Below, in pieces: positions 24,721-36,803 of a DNA stretch of 60,000 nucleotides. Within the stretch, counting starts at the first letter, position 1. Each line of letters begins with the position of its first letter. Origin of the DNA: Cryptomeria japonica. Taxonomy: Eukaryota; Streptophyta; Pinopsida; Cupressales; Cupressaceae. Under the pieces are notes generated by a model. That model was not told the origin of the DNA, did not search any database, and saw only the letters and a list, made by a program, of their open reading frames with translations. The DNA lies in assembly GCF_030272615.1 (NCBI RefSeq), contig NC_081412.1:106214296-106274295 (forward strand), written 5' to 3'. The translations under genes and the position numbers were made by a program.

Positions 24721-26480
24721 TTCCCCTAGTGATCCTCAAGCTACTCTTTTGTCTCAATTCCATGCCTTGCCCACCAAGGAGAGATTCTTACTATAATTAA
24801 AGTACTCTTGTTCTCTACTTTGGACTGTACAAATGATGTTTTTTCTTATCCGATCACCCGTCCCAAAGATATTTTATCAAATGAGGTTTTGATTTATTTA
24901 GTATAAGAGACCACAGCTTCTTATATGTTAGAAGATTAAGTGGTCAATGAGTCCCTAACTATTGTTTTCAATAAACATTAACTGGTGTGCTTCTATATAG
25001 TGGGATGACACTCTAATGCTCCAAGAATTTTAAGAGAACCATGACAAGACATAATCATTGTAGAACAAGCAAAAAAGGTTGACAAAATTGAATCTATTTT
25101 TTTTTATATAGGAAAATTTTAAATCATATATTTGATTGTTAACAACATACTTTCACAATACATGAGAATAAATATTCACATGCCACACAACAATACAAAT
25201 ACATTACAAGGAACTCTTGGCTTTATGCCTAGTAAAAGTGTGTGTATTTGAGGTCTTCTTATTCTTCACTCTTGAGGAGAATTCCACCTCAGAGAGGAGT
25301 AATAGAATCCCAATCCACTTCATCTATAAACATTGTTTGAATTGATCAAATGGATAGTCTATATTCTAGAATCATAATACTAACACATCACACATGATAT
25401 CATTTATCTTGCACAAATAGATGACATCATAATCACATCACATAACACATCATCATCATCGTTTTCACATATGTACAAGTATTCTCAATTGGCTACCTCT
25501 TGATTATTAGCCATTACTAACTAATTAACTCACAACTCTCTCAAGGATCAAAGTATTGGTCAATTGACACAAATGACTATTAGCTACTTACACTTTGTCT
25601 TAGCTCTAGCAACTTGAGTAATGATTGTACCAAGAATTTGATAAGATGGACACAAGATCATGAAATGTTAAATAATATTCTTAAGTGAATGAATATGTTA
25701 AAAAAAAGATTTAAACAACTTAACATGAAAAATTGAATGAATTATCTACACAATTTGAAAATAAAGTAATAGTAAAATTTTTAAAAATTGAGTGTAGTTT
25801 ACAAACTATTTTTTCTAAAAAAATTAAAACTAGTTTTATAAAAATAAGATATTTCAACAAACACTACCAATTTTCATAAAAAAATTCTCAGACTACATGA
25901 TAGGTGATTGCCCTATCCAACAACACATTCCCTGTTCAAAGTTTTGGTCATTAACATCTACGCATTCTACATGCCCCAAAACAAAAACTAATAACTACTA
26001 TTAATTGTACCCTATTATCATCATGGACTAACTTGTCCAGTTCAATTTTTTTATGATACCCATTCAATGCCTTACATCCTAACAAGTCTAATTTTGTTAT
26101 GATCTTATGTTTATATAAGTGCAAGGAATCTATACATCAAAACTAGAGTGGAAGTCCAATATAATTTAGATATTAGAGTAGAGGAGGTCCAATCACACAT
26201 TTATGTTAGAGAAGGCCCAACCTCATAGATCATTTTTATATTAGAGAGTAGTTCCAATTGCTTCCTTTCATAGATGCATAGGTCAATTTAATTAAAGACA
26301 TTCTAGAATTTTATAAGAAGAATATAGATCATTTAATTGGGATTGATAAAAAAAATTAAAGCTGTATATTGAACAATTTTAGGGTCAAGTTAAAAAGAGG
26401 TCATTGAATATAAATTCTAAGGAAAGATTTGAAAACACTTTAAAAAATTGTGATACAATTGGTAAAGTCCAACTGTTAGA
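24721..26480. other. Anonymous AT-rich DNA
   Basis: No recognisable gene, RNA or boundary. Short low-complexity stretches occur (for example CATCATCATC at 25450). It is probably decayed repeat DNA, but I see nothing diagnostic. Confidence 0.4.
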
Positions 26481-26650
26481 AAACATACCTAGTCACGATG
26501 AGATGAAGGAGACATTACTATTATGGGCGTAGATTTCATAAAAAAGAGGAAAACAAACAAAAAAATAAGTGTTCGTAATGTGGCAAACAATTTGATTTCC
26601 ATTTAAAGATATTGTTATATTGATAAAAACATTTCAAGGAGACTAATGTT
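26480..26650 (+). pseudogene. Possible copia gag zinc-knuckle remnant
   Basis: A plus-strand frame near 26555-26620 reads a knuckle-like Cys-x2-Cys followed by GKQFDFH, with a stop codon inside, preceded by a Lys/Arg-rich stretch. This resembles the end of a copia gag. The match is short and the second half of the knuckle is degraded, so chance is possible. Confidence 0.35.
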
Positions 26651-29379
26651 GACTTTATCGTGAATCTATAATTGTCTAGAAAATGTTAAATTTCTTCACT
26701 TTCAAAGGAAATTAGATTAAGTAGAAAGATGATTTCAAGATATGTGAAAAGGAGAAATGTTTTGGATGCTAATGTTCACTATAGAAGGAAAATGAGCATT
26801 GATGTGTAGGTCTCATCAATATAAAAATATTGAAGACAATATTAGGAATTTGATCTTATTTTTTTGGTACAAGCATATTTGTCCTTTATCAATTAGTAGA
26901 GATGTTCTCAAACATAGGATTGAGCTAAATGATTATGGAAGATATACAAAACCTTGGTTGCACAAAACATAAAGTGAGATGTATGCTATTTTTTGTCATA
27001 TTAAGACATATTAAGATTGGAGTCCCAAGTATCTTTGTTTCTAAACATATTTTTGATGAATGAGATCATAACATAGTTAGATGAAGTCCCTTATTAAGTC
27101 CCATGTCTTTTTTATAGAAGGAAATTTGTTAGAAATTAGATTCTAGTCTAAAGCTAAAAATATCATTTGATCCTAGTCATTAATTTGTTAGGCTATTGAT
27201 CTCTTAAATTTATTCAACCTACCTCTCCCTCCCTCCATCTCCCCCACCTCTCTACATCTCCCTCTCTCCTTCCCTCTCCGCCCTTGGAGTTGTATTTAAA
27301 AGGGCAACCTTAAGTTGTTCTTACATGCCTCTAGATTTAACATTTATAATTTTTAAGGGGATATCCCAAGTAAACCATTCAAGCATTACATTGACACATT
27401 TATATTAAACTACATTGTTTAGATTCCATCATCATCTAGGGAATCCCCTGCACGTTTACTTGTTATGTTTGATCATAATTTACAAAATTCCATTAACAAT
27501 TGGCATCCTTAAGGTTTTGACCAAAGGTCCACACATTCTTGGTCATTAACAAACTCTCAACCACATAGCAAAGTCTTTTTACAATAATGAGTTCAAACAT
27601 CCACTTGAAAGGTTACAAAAATGTACATTCTTGGAGATTTATAAAGATTAGATCCACATGTCTAGATCTCAAATATGTACACTTAGGTAGGTGCATCATT
27701 GATCTACAACTATAAAAATGATTTGTAATGACAAACACCATGACCTTGTAAATTTTGAAGCATTCATCCAAGCATTCGAAGTTTCTTAGATATATTGAAA
27801 GTTTCTTTAAAGACCATATATTCTTCTTTATAAACAATTATAATATATCTATAATGTATTTAAAAAAAATATCACGTTTACAATATAAGACACTTTTATA
27901 TCATTATAGAACACCTCTCCACATAAATAATCAATAACTTTTATTTTATTATGTCTAGAATATATGGTGGGACCATATAATAAATTAACGGTTTGATGCT
28001 AAATTGGAATAGTCCTATTCATTTGATAATGTATTCCAAAGAAGACCTTAAATCATGCCACAATAATGGTAATACCTAGTAGTTGCACCATCTTTGGGTC
28101 TATTAATATTACTTGATTGTAAAATTTAATTTTTATTTTCATATAATAACATTTATAAAAAATATTAGTAAATAATATTTTTATAAGTAAAAAGTTGAAC
28201 GGGTTTGGGTTGTTTTTTGTTAAGGGTTAGTACCCTTGTTTTTGGTTGTCATTTTTGTACTTTTATAGTCTCTGATTATGTAAAGGGTCCACACTTAGTT
28301 ATGACTGCTTTTTTAATCAAAAACAAATTTCAAAATTTCAATTTAAATGTGTAAGATAAGTTTTTGCATTAAACAAAAACAACGTTAATGGTGCAGAAGC
28401 ATTCTAATGTCCACCACAACTAGTGCTTTATAGAAAATAGAAATGACAATATTGTTTTTTAGTTTTTAGTTTTTTTGAATTACCTACCCAAATACTATAG
28501 AGAAAAAATGAATCTCACAATAATACTTATTCAGCTCTTTTGTGTTTTTTTTTCAATTAGTTTGCACCTATCAAAAGTGATTATTATTTTTTCTAATAAG
28601 AAAAACTTGGTTTTTGTAAAGTTGAGATTTATATTTTTAAAATTAAAATATCATAAAATTTATTTATCTAAATTATAATTGGTTTAAAAAATTTGGTGTT
28701 ATAAGAGCAAATTTTTAGGAAGGATAGATTTTTTATGTTTTTTTTGGATTTCTGTGTATTTTAAAAATGGAAATGTCTATTTTAATTTTTTTTTTCGTTT
28801 TTTTATTATTTATAATGTTGTAAATAAAATATTTTTTAAATAAACCTAATCATTATATGTATTCTTTATAATTATATTTTATATATTTTTTGAAATTATT
28901 CCATTTTTTAATATTTTTTTATTTTATCTTTTTAATATATAAAAAATAATTTAATCTTTTAATCACAAATTTAAATATTTTTCATTAAGATTGAACAAAT
29001 GTTTATTTTCACTTTTATAATTATTAATAGTTTTTCTTAAAATCAATTATAATTATATCTTATTAAAATTTTAATTATGATAGAATAATTATATTTTAAA
29101 TTAAAATCTTTCTTTTATTAAAAATAATAATTAAAAGATATTAGAATACATTTCGTCTTATTAAAAATTTATTATTATAGAATAATTATATTTGAATATT
29201 ATTCTAATTTATATAATAAAATAAATTTCAACTTAACACCTAAATTAAATGTTTAGAGCAAGAGAGCAGGAAAGAGCAACTAATTTTGATTACTCATTTC
29301 ATGTCAATAATTTAAGGATAACATATGTCCTTGGGGAGTTATGATGATGTTAGCATGCCATTTGATTATTATCTCCATC
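26651..29379. other. AT-rich anonymous DNA
   Basis: No gene recognised. A short CT-rich patch lies at 27220-27292. From 28680 to 29220 the sequence is extremely AT-rich with long T and TTA/TAA runs, and has no structure I can name. Confidence 0.45.
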
Positions 29380-29939
29380 TGCATCTCTCTCCCTTATGTA
29401 TATCTCCTTACCTCCCCCCCCCTCTCTCTCTTTATCTATCTCTCTACTTCTATATCATCTCTCTCCCTTCCCCCTCTCTATCTATTTGTATACCTTTCTC
29501 CCTCTTTATATCTATCTCTATATCTCTTTTACTCACACATATATTCCCTCTTTCTCCCTCATTATCTCTATCTCTATATCTCTCACTCACACAAACACAC
29601 ACTCCAGCTTATTTCTCCCTCCCTATCTCTATTCTATCTCACTATCTCTAGATCTTATACACTCCTCTTCCTTCATCTCTCTCACTCACTCTGTATCCCT
29701 CTCCACCTCTCCATATGTCACTTCCTATATCTTTATCTTTCTATCTCTGTATCCACCCTCTCTAATTCTCACCATCTTTCTATCTCTATTTATCCCTCTC
29801 CCCCTTTTTCTCTTTTTCCATCTCCCCCTCTTTCTCACTCCCTTTATATTTTACAAGTTATATTTACTCTCTAGATCCTTTCTATCCCTATATATCCCTT
29901 CTCTCCCTCTTTCTATCTTAACTTTCCCTATCTCCCCAT
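29380..29939 (+). repeat. CT-rich tract, left part
   Basis: Dense TCTC/TATCTC/CCCTCTC sequence with almost no purine runs on this strand. All open frames across it (Ser/Leu/Tyr/Pro-rich) are products of composition, not genes. It ends at CCCAT (29935-29939), the target duplication of the 8-kb LTR element, and continues after that element at 37952. Confidence 0.9.
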
Positions 29940-31103
29940 TGTTACTACTTATCAAATTGCCATTAGTTTCATATCCAAAGTCATACTATATTCTAGTCGG
30001 TTAGTATTATCGAATCATGCAGTTGGTACACACAGAGAAGTCGGTATGAACAGTCTAGTCGGTTACAGAAGAAAGCAGTTACTGGACACAATATTCACTG
30101 AGCTGTTTATCGAGTAAAGTTTCATGACTACCGAGTGGTAAAGTCAACTCACCGAGTTGATATTCACCGAGTGAAACATTTTACCAGATACATTGAACCT
30201 GGACATGCACATGAAAACGTTTTACAAGATCGAGGCACATCTAACCGTTTTTGCATTGGAGATTGCACTAGGAGATTATGTATGATTACAAGGTCAATCT
30301 AACCAATGAGATATTTTGTTTAGTCATTCATTCGAAGAATCTTTTTGTAAGATCGAAGCAATGAATTAAATCACCGCTGTAAGAGATCTATTTATACAAC
30401 ATGATTCTAGGGTTAGAAAAAGGGAATGTGTGTGTGTATGCATGAAGGAAGACTGTTATAGAGACACAGAGAGGTCACCGAAAAGGTTATCAGTGAACAA
30501 TCGAAGAACAGAGTAAACAGAAGGGTTTACTAAGTTTCATTATGGGTTACCGAGGTATGCTACAAGCTAGGTAATCTTATTCAGAGCACATAGAATCTGC
30601 TTTAGCATTTCAGATGTAAAGTTGCAGATATTTGTAATGATTTTATTGTAAAATTTGAAGTTGTAAGAGAAACCTTTAACAGGGTAAAAGACTCTAACCA
30701 AGTCTATAAATTGTAAATCCTTTAACCAGGTGCAACATTTATATAGTGTTGTAAAATCCTTTAGTAAGGTAGATCTAACTGATCTTGATACTCCTAACAG
30801 GGTAAGCTATCAGAAATAGCTAAATGTAGCTCTAACCAAGCATTCTTTATTATTGCAGTAGTGAAGTTGTGGGTGCCATCCCCATCGTAGATTTTCTCTC
30901 TAACCAAGAGTTTTTGCTTGACCAAAATATACGTGTTATGGAGTGAATCATGTATGATTGTTATCTGTTGATTTTAGTTTTATTTTATGTTACTGCACTA
31001 TTCTGTTTATGCATAACAGTAAGGTTATTATCAAAAAAAAGTTTTGGAGTATTGATTCACCCCTCCCCTCTCAGTACATCAGCTTTCCATGTTTGGCCTA
31101 ACA
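29940..31103 (+). repeat. 5' LTR of the 8-kb element
   Basis: 1,164 bp, TG...CA. A TATA-like TATTTATAC is at 30389-30397, so transcription would start near 30420. The U3 part contains many CCGAGT/TCGGT words (for example three within 30137-30172), possibly transcription-factor or methylation-related sites. It carries 16 net bases more than the 3' LTR, mainly around TTGATATTCACCGAG. By eye the two LTRs differ by a few percent (not counted), so insertion is not very recent. Confidence 0.9.
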
Positions 31104-31104
31104 A

Positions 31105-31117
31105 TTGGTATCAGAGC
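31105..31117 (+). promoter_or_regulatory. Primer-binding site (initiator-Met tRNA)
   Basis: TTGGTATCAGAGC begins two bases after the 5' LTR end. It contains TGGTATCAGAGC, complementary to the 3' end of plant initiator-Met tRNA, the usual primer of copia and many gypsy elements. Confidence 0.9.
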
Positions 31118-31165
31118 TTGAATCTTGGAAAAGGGTTTAACTACCTAAAGAGAAAGATCTTAGCA

Positions 31166-32497
31166 ATGGAAGGCTACAAACAATCTCAGAGGATTGTGCA
31201 TCTTCAAGAAGTGCTGGATAATGCAAATCAAGTGATTGCAGACATGCAAAGGCAAATGCAAAAATCTCTGAAAGTAAGGAGAAGATTATTTGATGACTTG
31301 AAGGATTCTCAAGAGCTAGTGGAACAAATCGAGACATCATCTGAGAACAGTATATCTGAAGAGACTGAAGAAATGATTGGAATGTTGAAAGAAAAGAACA
31401 AAGCATTGGCTGATCAACTAAAAGCAATGAAAAGAGAACATGAACATTTCAGTACACAGATGACTGAAAATCTAGATGCATTAAGGATAACTGAGGATAA
31501 AGCAAGAGATCTACAAAGAGAGAAACAACAACTTGAAGCTCTAGTATCTAATAAGGATGATGAAATCATAAGGTTAACTGGTATTCAACAAAATATGATA
31601 GATCAACTAGGTTATGCACATCATGAAGCAATTTTAAAGAATGATGAAAATCAATCATTGAAACTTGAAGTATCAAGGTTGACTGGTGAACTTGAAACTG
31701 AGAAGAAATCCAAATAATCATTAGAGAAAAGTTATGAAGCATCAAAGATGTTGGATGAGAAACTGAATACAAGAAGACTCTACAAAGATGGAGGACTAGG
31801 TTACAAAGGAAAAGAATCAACCGAGAGAGGAGAATCATCAAAACAAGCTGGAAAAAGGAATAACATCAAAAGGAAGAAGCCTATTTGCTACTACTGTGGA
31901 AATCAAGGTCATACTGCCAACATATGCTAGATCAGAAAAGGTAAGCAATCGAATATCTCTAAGTCCAATGGATATTGTTACAATTGCAATAAATATGGTC
32001 ACACACCTAATCAATGTAGGACAAAGTCTGTTAACAACTATCAAAAGGCAAAATTCAAAGGGTTTTGTAAAAACTGCAATAGATATGGACATAGTACCGA
32101 GAAGTGCTGGTTTAAGCAAAATAACTACATGAAGTATCCACACCGTGAAAACACTAGAGGTTATCGAACTCACACTGATCCTTACCGACAATATGTAGCA
32201 GTACCATGGGATTACAATACAAGGATATGGTGCGAATGTTGTGGAAGATATGGACATATAAGTGCCAACTGTTTTATAAGATTTGGAATGAACAACTGAA
32301 GATCATGGAGAAATCCTGGTATGGCATGTTTTCATTGTCACAAAGCTGGACATTTAGCTGGAGATTGCAGAGATCAACCGAGAAGAGACACTGAAGAGAT
32401 AAAAGAAAAATTCAAGATGATTTGGAAAAAGAAAGAAATTATGTCTGATGAGGAAAGCACCTTACCTACCGAGTTAGGTGCACCTATTTTAAATTAG
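31166..32497 (+). pseudogene. Gag-like frame: coiled coil plus five CCHC zinc knuckles
   Basis: One frame runs from ATG 31166 to TAG 32495-32497 (444 codons). It is interrupted by in-frame stops TAA 31715-31717, TAG 31928-31930 and TGA 32297-32299, all compatible with C-to-T change. Residues 1-180 are a highly charged heptad-like coiled coil (for example LKEKNKALADQLKAMKREHE). After a basic linker come five CX2CX4HX4C knuckles: CYYCGNQGHTANIC (31886), CYNCNKYGHTPNQC (31976), CKNCNRYGHSTEKC (32066), CECCGRYGHISANC (32231) and CFHCHKAGHLAGDC (32327). Such knuckles bind RNA in retroelement nucleocapsids. A recognisable capsid domain ahead of the coiled coil is missing. One or two knuckles is usual in plant gags, so five in series is exceptional. 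Confidence 0.85.
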
Positions 32498-33021
32498 TCA
32501 AGGAAAGGTATGAAGGGACTACATTCTTTAAAAGTTAAATCATAACAGTTCCTATTCTATTATGTACAAAATTCAAAATCTGCATAGTTAAGATGCAATT
32601 AGTCAGTTTATATACTATACAGGAAACCTGTCAAGTCAGTGTATACAGGAAACCTGTCAAGTTGGTTAATAAAGCAAAGTTGGGTACTCGGTGAGAACCA
32701 AAAAAGGAGAAAATCGGTAAAAGGTGAACCGAGTGCATTTAATATCTTGACCTAACTTGCACGGAGCCCGATAAGGTATTTTTGAGTACTTAAAAGTGTT
32801 TTCGCGATCATTTTCATTCACCCAAGTTTTCGAGAAGCAGAGCAGAGCGAATCAAAGCGATCAAACTTCATTCAGAGCGAATTTTGAGGTATTTACATCA
32901 ATCTATTCACACTGTTAAGCTGATTTCCAATCTAGTCAAATTGTTATTGTTTACCGAGTGTGAAGCATCAGTCGTTTGTAAACCCTAAGGATAACTTGTC
33001 AAATCTTACCCGAAATCTACC
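32498..33021 (+). other. Spacer between gag-like frame and second frame
   Basis: Non-coding. It contains a direct repeat of TATACAGGAAACCTGTCAAGT (copies from about 32614 and 32640); each copy includes the near-palindrome AGGAAACCTGT. In an autonomous copia element pol would lie here; only about 520 bp remain. Confidence 0.6.
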
Positions 33022-36000
33022 ATGGCGCCCAAGATCCAAGACCCTGTATTTGTCCAAAATGTGGAGAAGCCCTCACTGAAATATTCTCTAACTCCTAAAG
33101 TTGCCTCATAACCGGATGATAAAACTGCATTTTCACTCATCCCGGATCGAGTCTTGTTAGTGGAAGATGTCAGATTCTTTACCAAATGCCATGTTGAGGA
33201 ACTCGGTCATGTAGAGATTAGTGACACATATGATGAACTATGCACTGATGGCAAACTGGATAGCAAATTTGAGCATATCAAAATCAAGGGACTAACTGAA
33301 GCCCTAGTCTATGCCCGTGTTTTCAAACCCCAGTGGGTTAAGTTTGTATTAAGTAGAGTACATGATGATTTTATGTGGCTACAAGAGCAACCATTCAAGA
33401 TCACGAAGGAAGTCATTCACCTGATCACCGGATATCCCATCTACGATCATGCTCATGCACAGAAAATGATATCACAAAAGGAGCTAATCAATCTAACCAG
33501 AGTAGAATCTGATTATCGAGGACTGAAATTGAATAATGTCACTGATGCTGAACTAAAATTTACAATCAAAGTTATTGGTTATTGTTTCTTCCAATCTGTA
33601 AGGGAAAACAGTGTACCATGTGCTGCAGTGGACTTGGCCTACAAAATAGTTAAGAAGGGAATGAAAGTAGACTTATGTGAAGTGCTACTAAAGAACTTGT
33701 TTGAGAACCTGAACATAATAAGGAAGCCGAAGAAGAACAACTCGACAAACACACTAAAGTTCGGTTCACTACTTGTATGTATGTTTTTCTATTTTGAGAA
33801 GTTTTTTCCCTCAGTCGGTAAAGTAGTATGGGAGCTACACCGACCTATCACCCATCAGATCAATGACTACATCAAGAAGTTAGGAGATAACTTTAATGAT
33901 ATCATGGATGATTACTTCAACAAATTTCAAGAGAAAATTCACAACAGGTATAGGATCCCACCACAGCTGGTCGAAAAATTCAAGGACAATATATGTTTTG
34001 AAGTCGACACTGATTATTGCTATGTAAATGTTGTCGAACCAAGGACTTAATTGTTGCAACCAATGGGTTATGAGATTGATTATGATATTACACAACAACA
34101 AATTGATGCCTATCTATCATTGCCAAGGCATGCAACTGAACTAAGGTATGGAACCTATGAAGAGGTGAAGGAGAAAGTAAAAATGAGCATTGTAGTTCCT
34201 AAGGCTACAAGAAAAGCTACAAAGATGATAAAGGCTTTATCTGAGAAATTCGAAGAAGAATCCTCCTCTACACCTGTCAAAGGCAATCTTGCCATTACCG
34301 AAGAGGAATCAGAAGCACAGGAGGCTACAATAACATTAAGCACAAAGTTGCCAAAGGGTAAAGTTCTGAAAAGAAAGAAACAAGACATCACAAAGGCCCT
34401 ACCGACTCCACCAACAAAGAGACCCAACACCAGAGCATTAGCTGCATCACCGAGTAAGAAACAAAAGACTGTTGCCATTCCAAAGGTAACCAAGACTTAC
34501 AAGAAATCTACTCGGAGACTCATTTTGGCAAAAGAGTCGAGTGATACAGAGTCTAATGATGCAAACAAATTACAGGTTGTGAAAAGCAAAAAGGTAAACA
34601 TTCACAATGTTGAAATTTTTTGTGCCAATCTTATGGAATACGGTGGATTTGCAGGATTTAGATATGTTAAGTATGAGACTAGGAATAATGATGAGAAACG
34701 ACAGATTGAAGAAGCTATCATATGTATACTTCTAAAGTTTCGGTTAGCACCATTAGAACTAGCAAAGTCACTTCTGAGTGAACTTTACTCACACATTGAT
34801 AACAGATGGAAATATGCAATGGATTCGGAGAGACAAATAAGAGAAAGAAGTCTAGTCCATCTATTTCCTGACATGTCCGTAGCTGAAATCAAGGAGCATC
34901 TGACCACATACAATTCGAAATTTCTTGTGAAACAGAGAGCCTTAAAATTGATGAATGGGTTATACATTGATGTGGAAAATGAGACTAAAGCCAAGTGGCA
35001 GGAGATATTCAAACAAAAGGATGTTGGTGAACAATCTCAAATTGAAATTGTTGATGTCACCGAGCAAGATCCAGATGTCACCGAGCAAGGTCCAGACCCA
35101 GTTGACACTATACAAATTGATGATGTAATGGATGAAGTAGCACCGAAGCAGGAAATGATTGAAGGCACCACTTATGCAAAACTTGTCTCTAGTGAATCTG
35201 TCTTAGAACAAGTTCAGCCTTATCCACTGGTGAAGCCACCAGTCTCAACCGAAGCTCCCAAGGACACCGAGCAAGCTATCGAAGGCTACGAATTTGAAGC
35301 TGCAAGAGATACAAGTAACAAATATGAAGCTGCAGGAGATACAAGTAACAAATCTGAAGCTGCAGGTGATACAACCAAAGATCAGACGTCTCAAGCACAG
35401 ACAAGCATTGCAACTATTACAACTGAGACCCCTAGCACCGAGCCACCCAAAGACACTGCAACGGCTACAGGAACAGACCAAAGTGTTGCATCTACCGAGC
35501 AACCTACCGAGGGTCAGCAAGCCTCACAAGCACTTGTCTTAGTGCCACATACCAAAGGAAAAGAAAAGAAGGTGAGAAAGCATGGTTTTAAATTTGACTT
35601 ATCTAAACCGATCGTGTTGCCCAATGTAGACATTTCCAAATTGAAAGGGCAAGCACTCACTGAATTCGGTGAACTATGCAAAGCAAAGGCTGAACAGGAG
35701 AAGCAACTGGCCATACAGAAAAAGAATAAAGTACTTCAGAAGGTTAGGACACTACTCACAGAAATGCTACCATCAGCAACAGTGTCAACCGATGCAGTCA
35801 TCCATATTCAGTTGGATGAACTCCTCAATCAGATTGAAACATCTGGAGTTGATGCATCTAAGTACTTAAGCAAGCTCAAGGGTAAAGAGCTTACAACAAA
35901 AATGATAGAGGAAGTACAAAAATCAATTGCTGTTGGCAAGGTAAAACTTGTCAAATTCATTGCTGAGTTGTCCCCTCAACTCAAGCACATTCTTTATTTA

Positions 36001-36447
36001 TTCAAGAAATTGTGTACATTTTCTTTATTTATTAAAGATATCAAAAATAAAACTGATGCAATTGAGAAAGAGATCACCGATCTCTCATCTAAGTTGACCA
36101 CTGAGCCTAATTCAGTTCAGAACTTTTACAAAAAGCCACAACAACTCATGGCTCAATAGTTAGAACTGAGGAATGAAGAGCATAAAATCAGGATGGATAT
36201 AATGACCCTTCAAACATTATTCCTTCCTCATCTCTCATCAGTACAGGAACAACTCAATCGAGCTACACGCTTATCAACTACATAAGAGGGAAGCACTCTT
36301 GATGGCTTGATATCACTATTATCTGATATTCAAGCACAAAACTCATTAATGGAAAGTGTCAAGGACTCACTCTCAGTCGCCCTCACCGACGCTCGGACCA
36401 AGTATAAGACTATTTTTGATCAGTTACCGCCTCCGGATGGAAATTAA
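33022..36447 (+). pseudogene. Large second frame of unknown function in the 8-kb element
   Basis: ATG at 33022 (CTACCATGG context) opens a frame of 1,142 codons ending at TAA 36445-36447. Four internal stops interrupt it: 33109-33111, 34048-34050, 36157-36159 and 36283-36285. Residues 1-340 look globular, with ITKEVIHLITGYP and a hydrophobic FGSLLVCMFFYFEKFF. Residues about 370-510 are Lys/Thr/Ser-rich and basic. About 510-670 are again globular (LAPLELAKSLLSELYSHIDN). About 690-840 are acidic, Thr/Glu/Pro-rich and contain a short repeat (YEAAGDTSNK). The C-terminal third is Lys/Gln-rich and probably coiled coil. I do not recognise the family. By position it matches the env-like frame found downstream of pol in Sireviruses, but no signal peptide or clear terminal membrane anchor is evident. 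Confidence 0.75.
35294..35372 (+). repeat. Short in-frame tandem repeat in the second frame
   Basis: A 30-bp unit encoding about ten residues (E-A-A-G-D-T-S-N-K and variants) is repeated three times, with the reading frame kept. Length change in units of three suggests expansion while the frame was still translated. Confidence 0.7.
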
Positions 36448-36462
36448 GTTTTTAATGTTTGT

Positions 36463-36803
36463 CAAAAAGGGGGAGTAATATTATGATACTACAAAGAGGA
36501 AATCCCAGCAAAGGGGGAGTAATTCTACATTTGGAAAGTAATACAGTTTTGTTAACATAATTTTGAGTATTGTATACAAGGGGAGTATACCGAGCAAAAT
36601 ATATAGAGCATTCATAGCACACAAGTACAGAACAAAACCGAACATGCAAAATTCAGAGTTATGTACAAAATAATGATAAGGGGAGTATATCTGCATATAC
36701 TATTTTTTTGACTATTGTATATATTGTCAAGTATATAGTTTTTGAGTTATGACTTTGTAAGTAGTTTTTGTCAAACATCTCAACTAATGTCAAAAGGGGA
36801 GAT
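36463..36803 (+). promoter_or_regulatory. Polypurine tract and four upstream PPT-like copies
   Basis: The purine word AAGGGG(G)AG recurs at 36463-36480, 36508-36521, 36578-36590, 36678-36690 and finally 36791-36803, directly against the 3' LTR. The first four are followed by TA. The last is the true plus-strand priming site by position. Multiple PPT-like repeats before the 3' LTR are a reported feature of Sirevirus elements. Confidence 0.8.

Noticed and set aside
30950-31165. Extension of the gag-like frame upstream into the LTR (start MYDCYLL)
   Set aside because: That start lies inside the LTR upstream of the primer site, and the same frame opens the 3' LTR copy at 37798. The first ATG after the primer site, 31166, is the better start.
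34155-35714. Minus-strand frames opposite the second frame of the 8-kb element
   Set aside because: Cys/Ser/Phe-rich shadows of a Lys/Glu/Thr-rich plus-strand frame; no independent signal.
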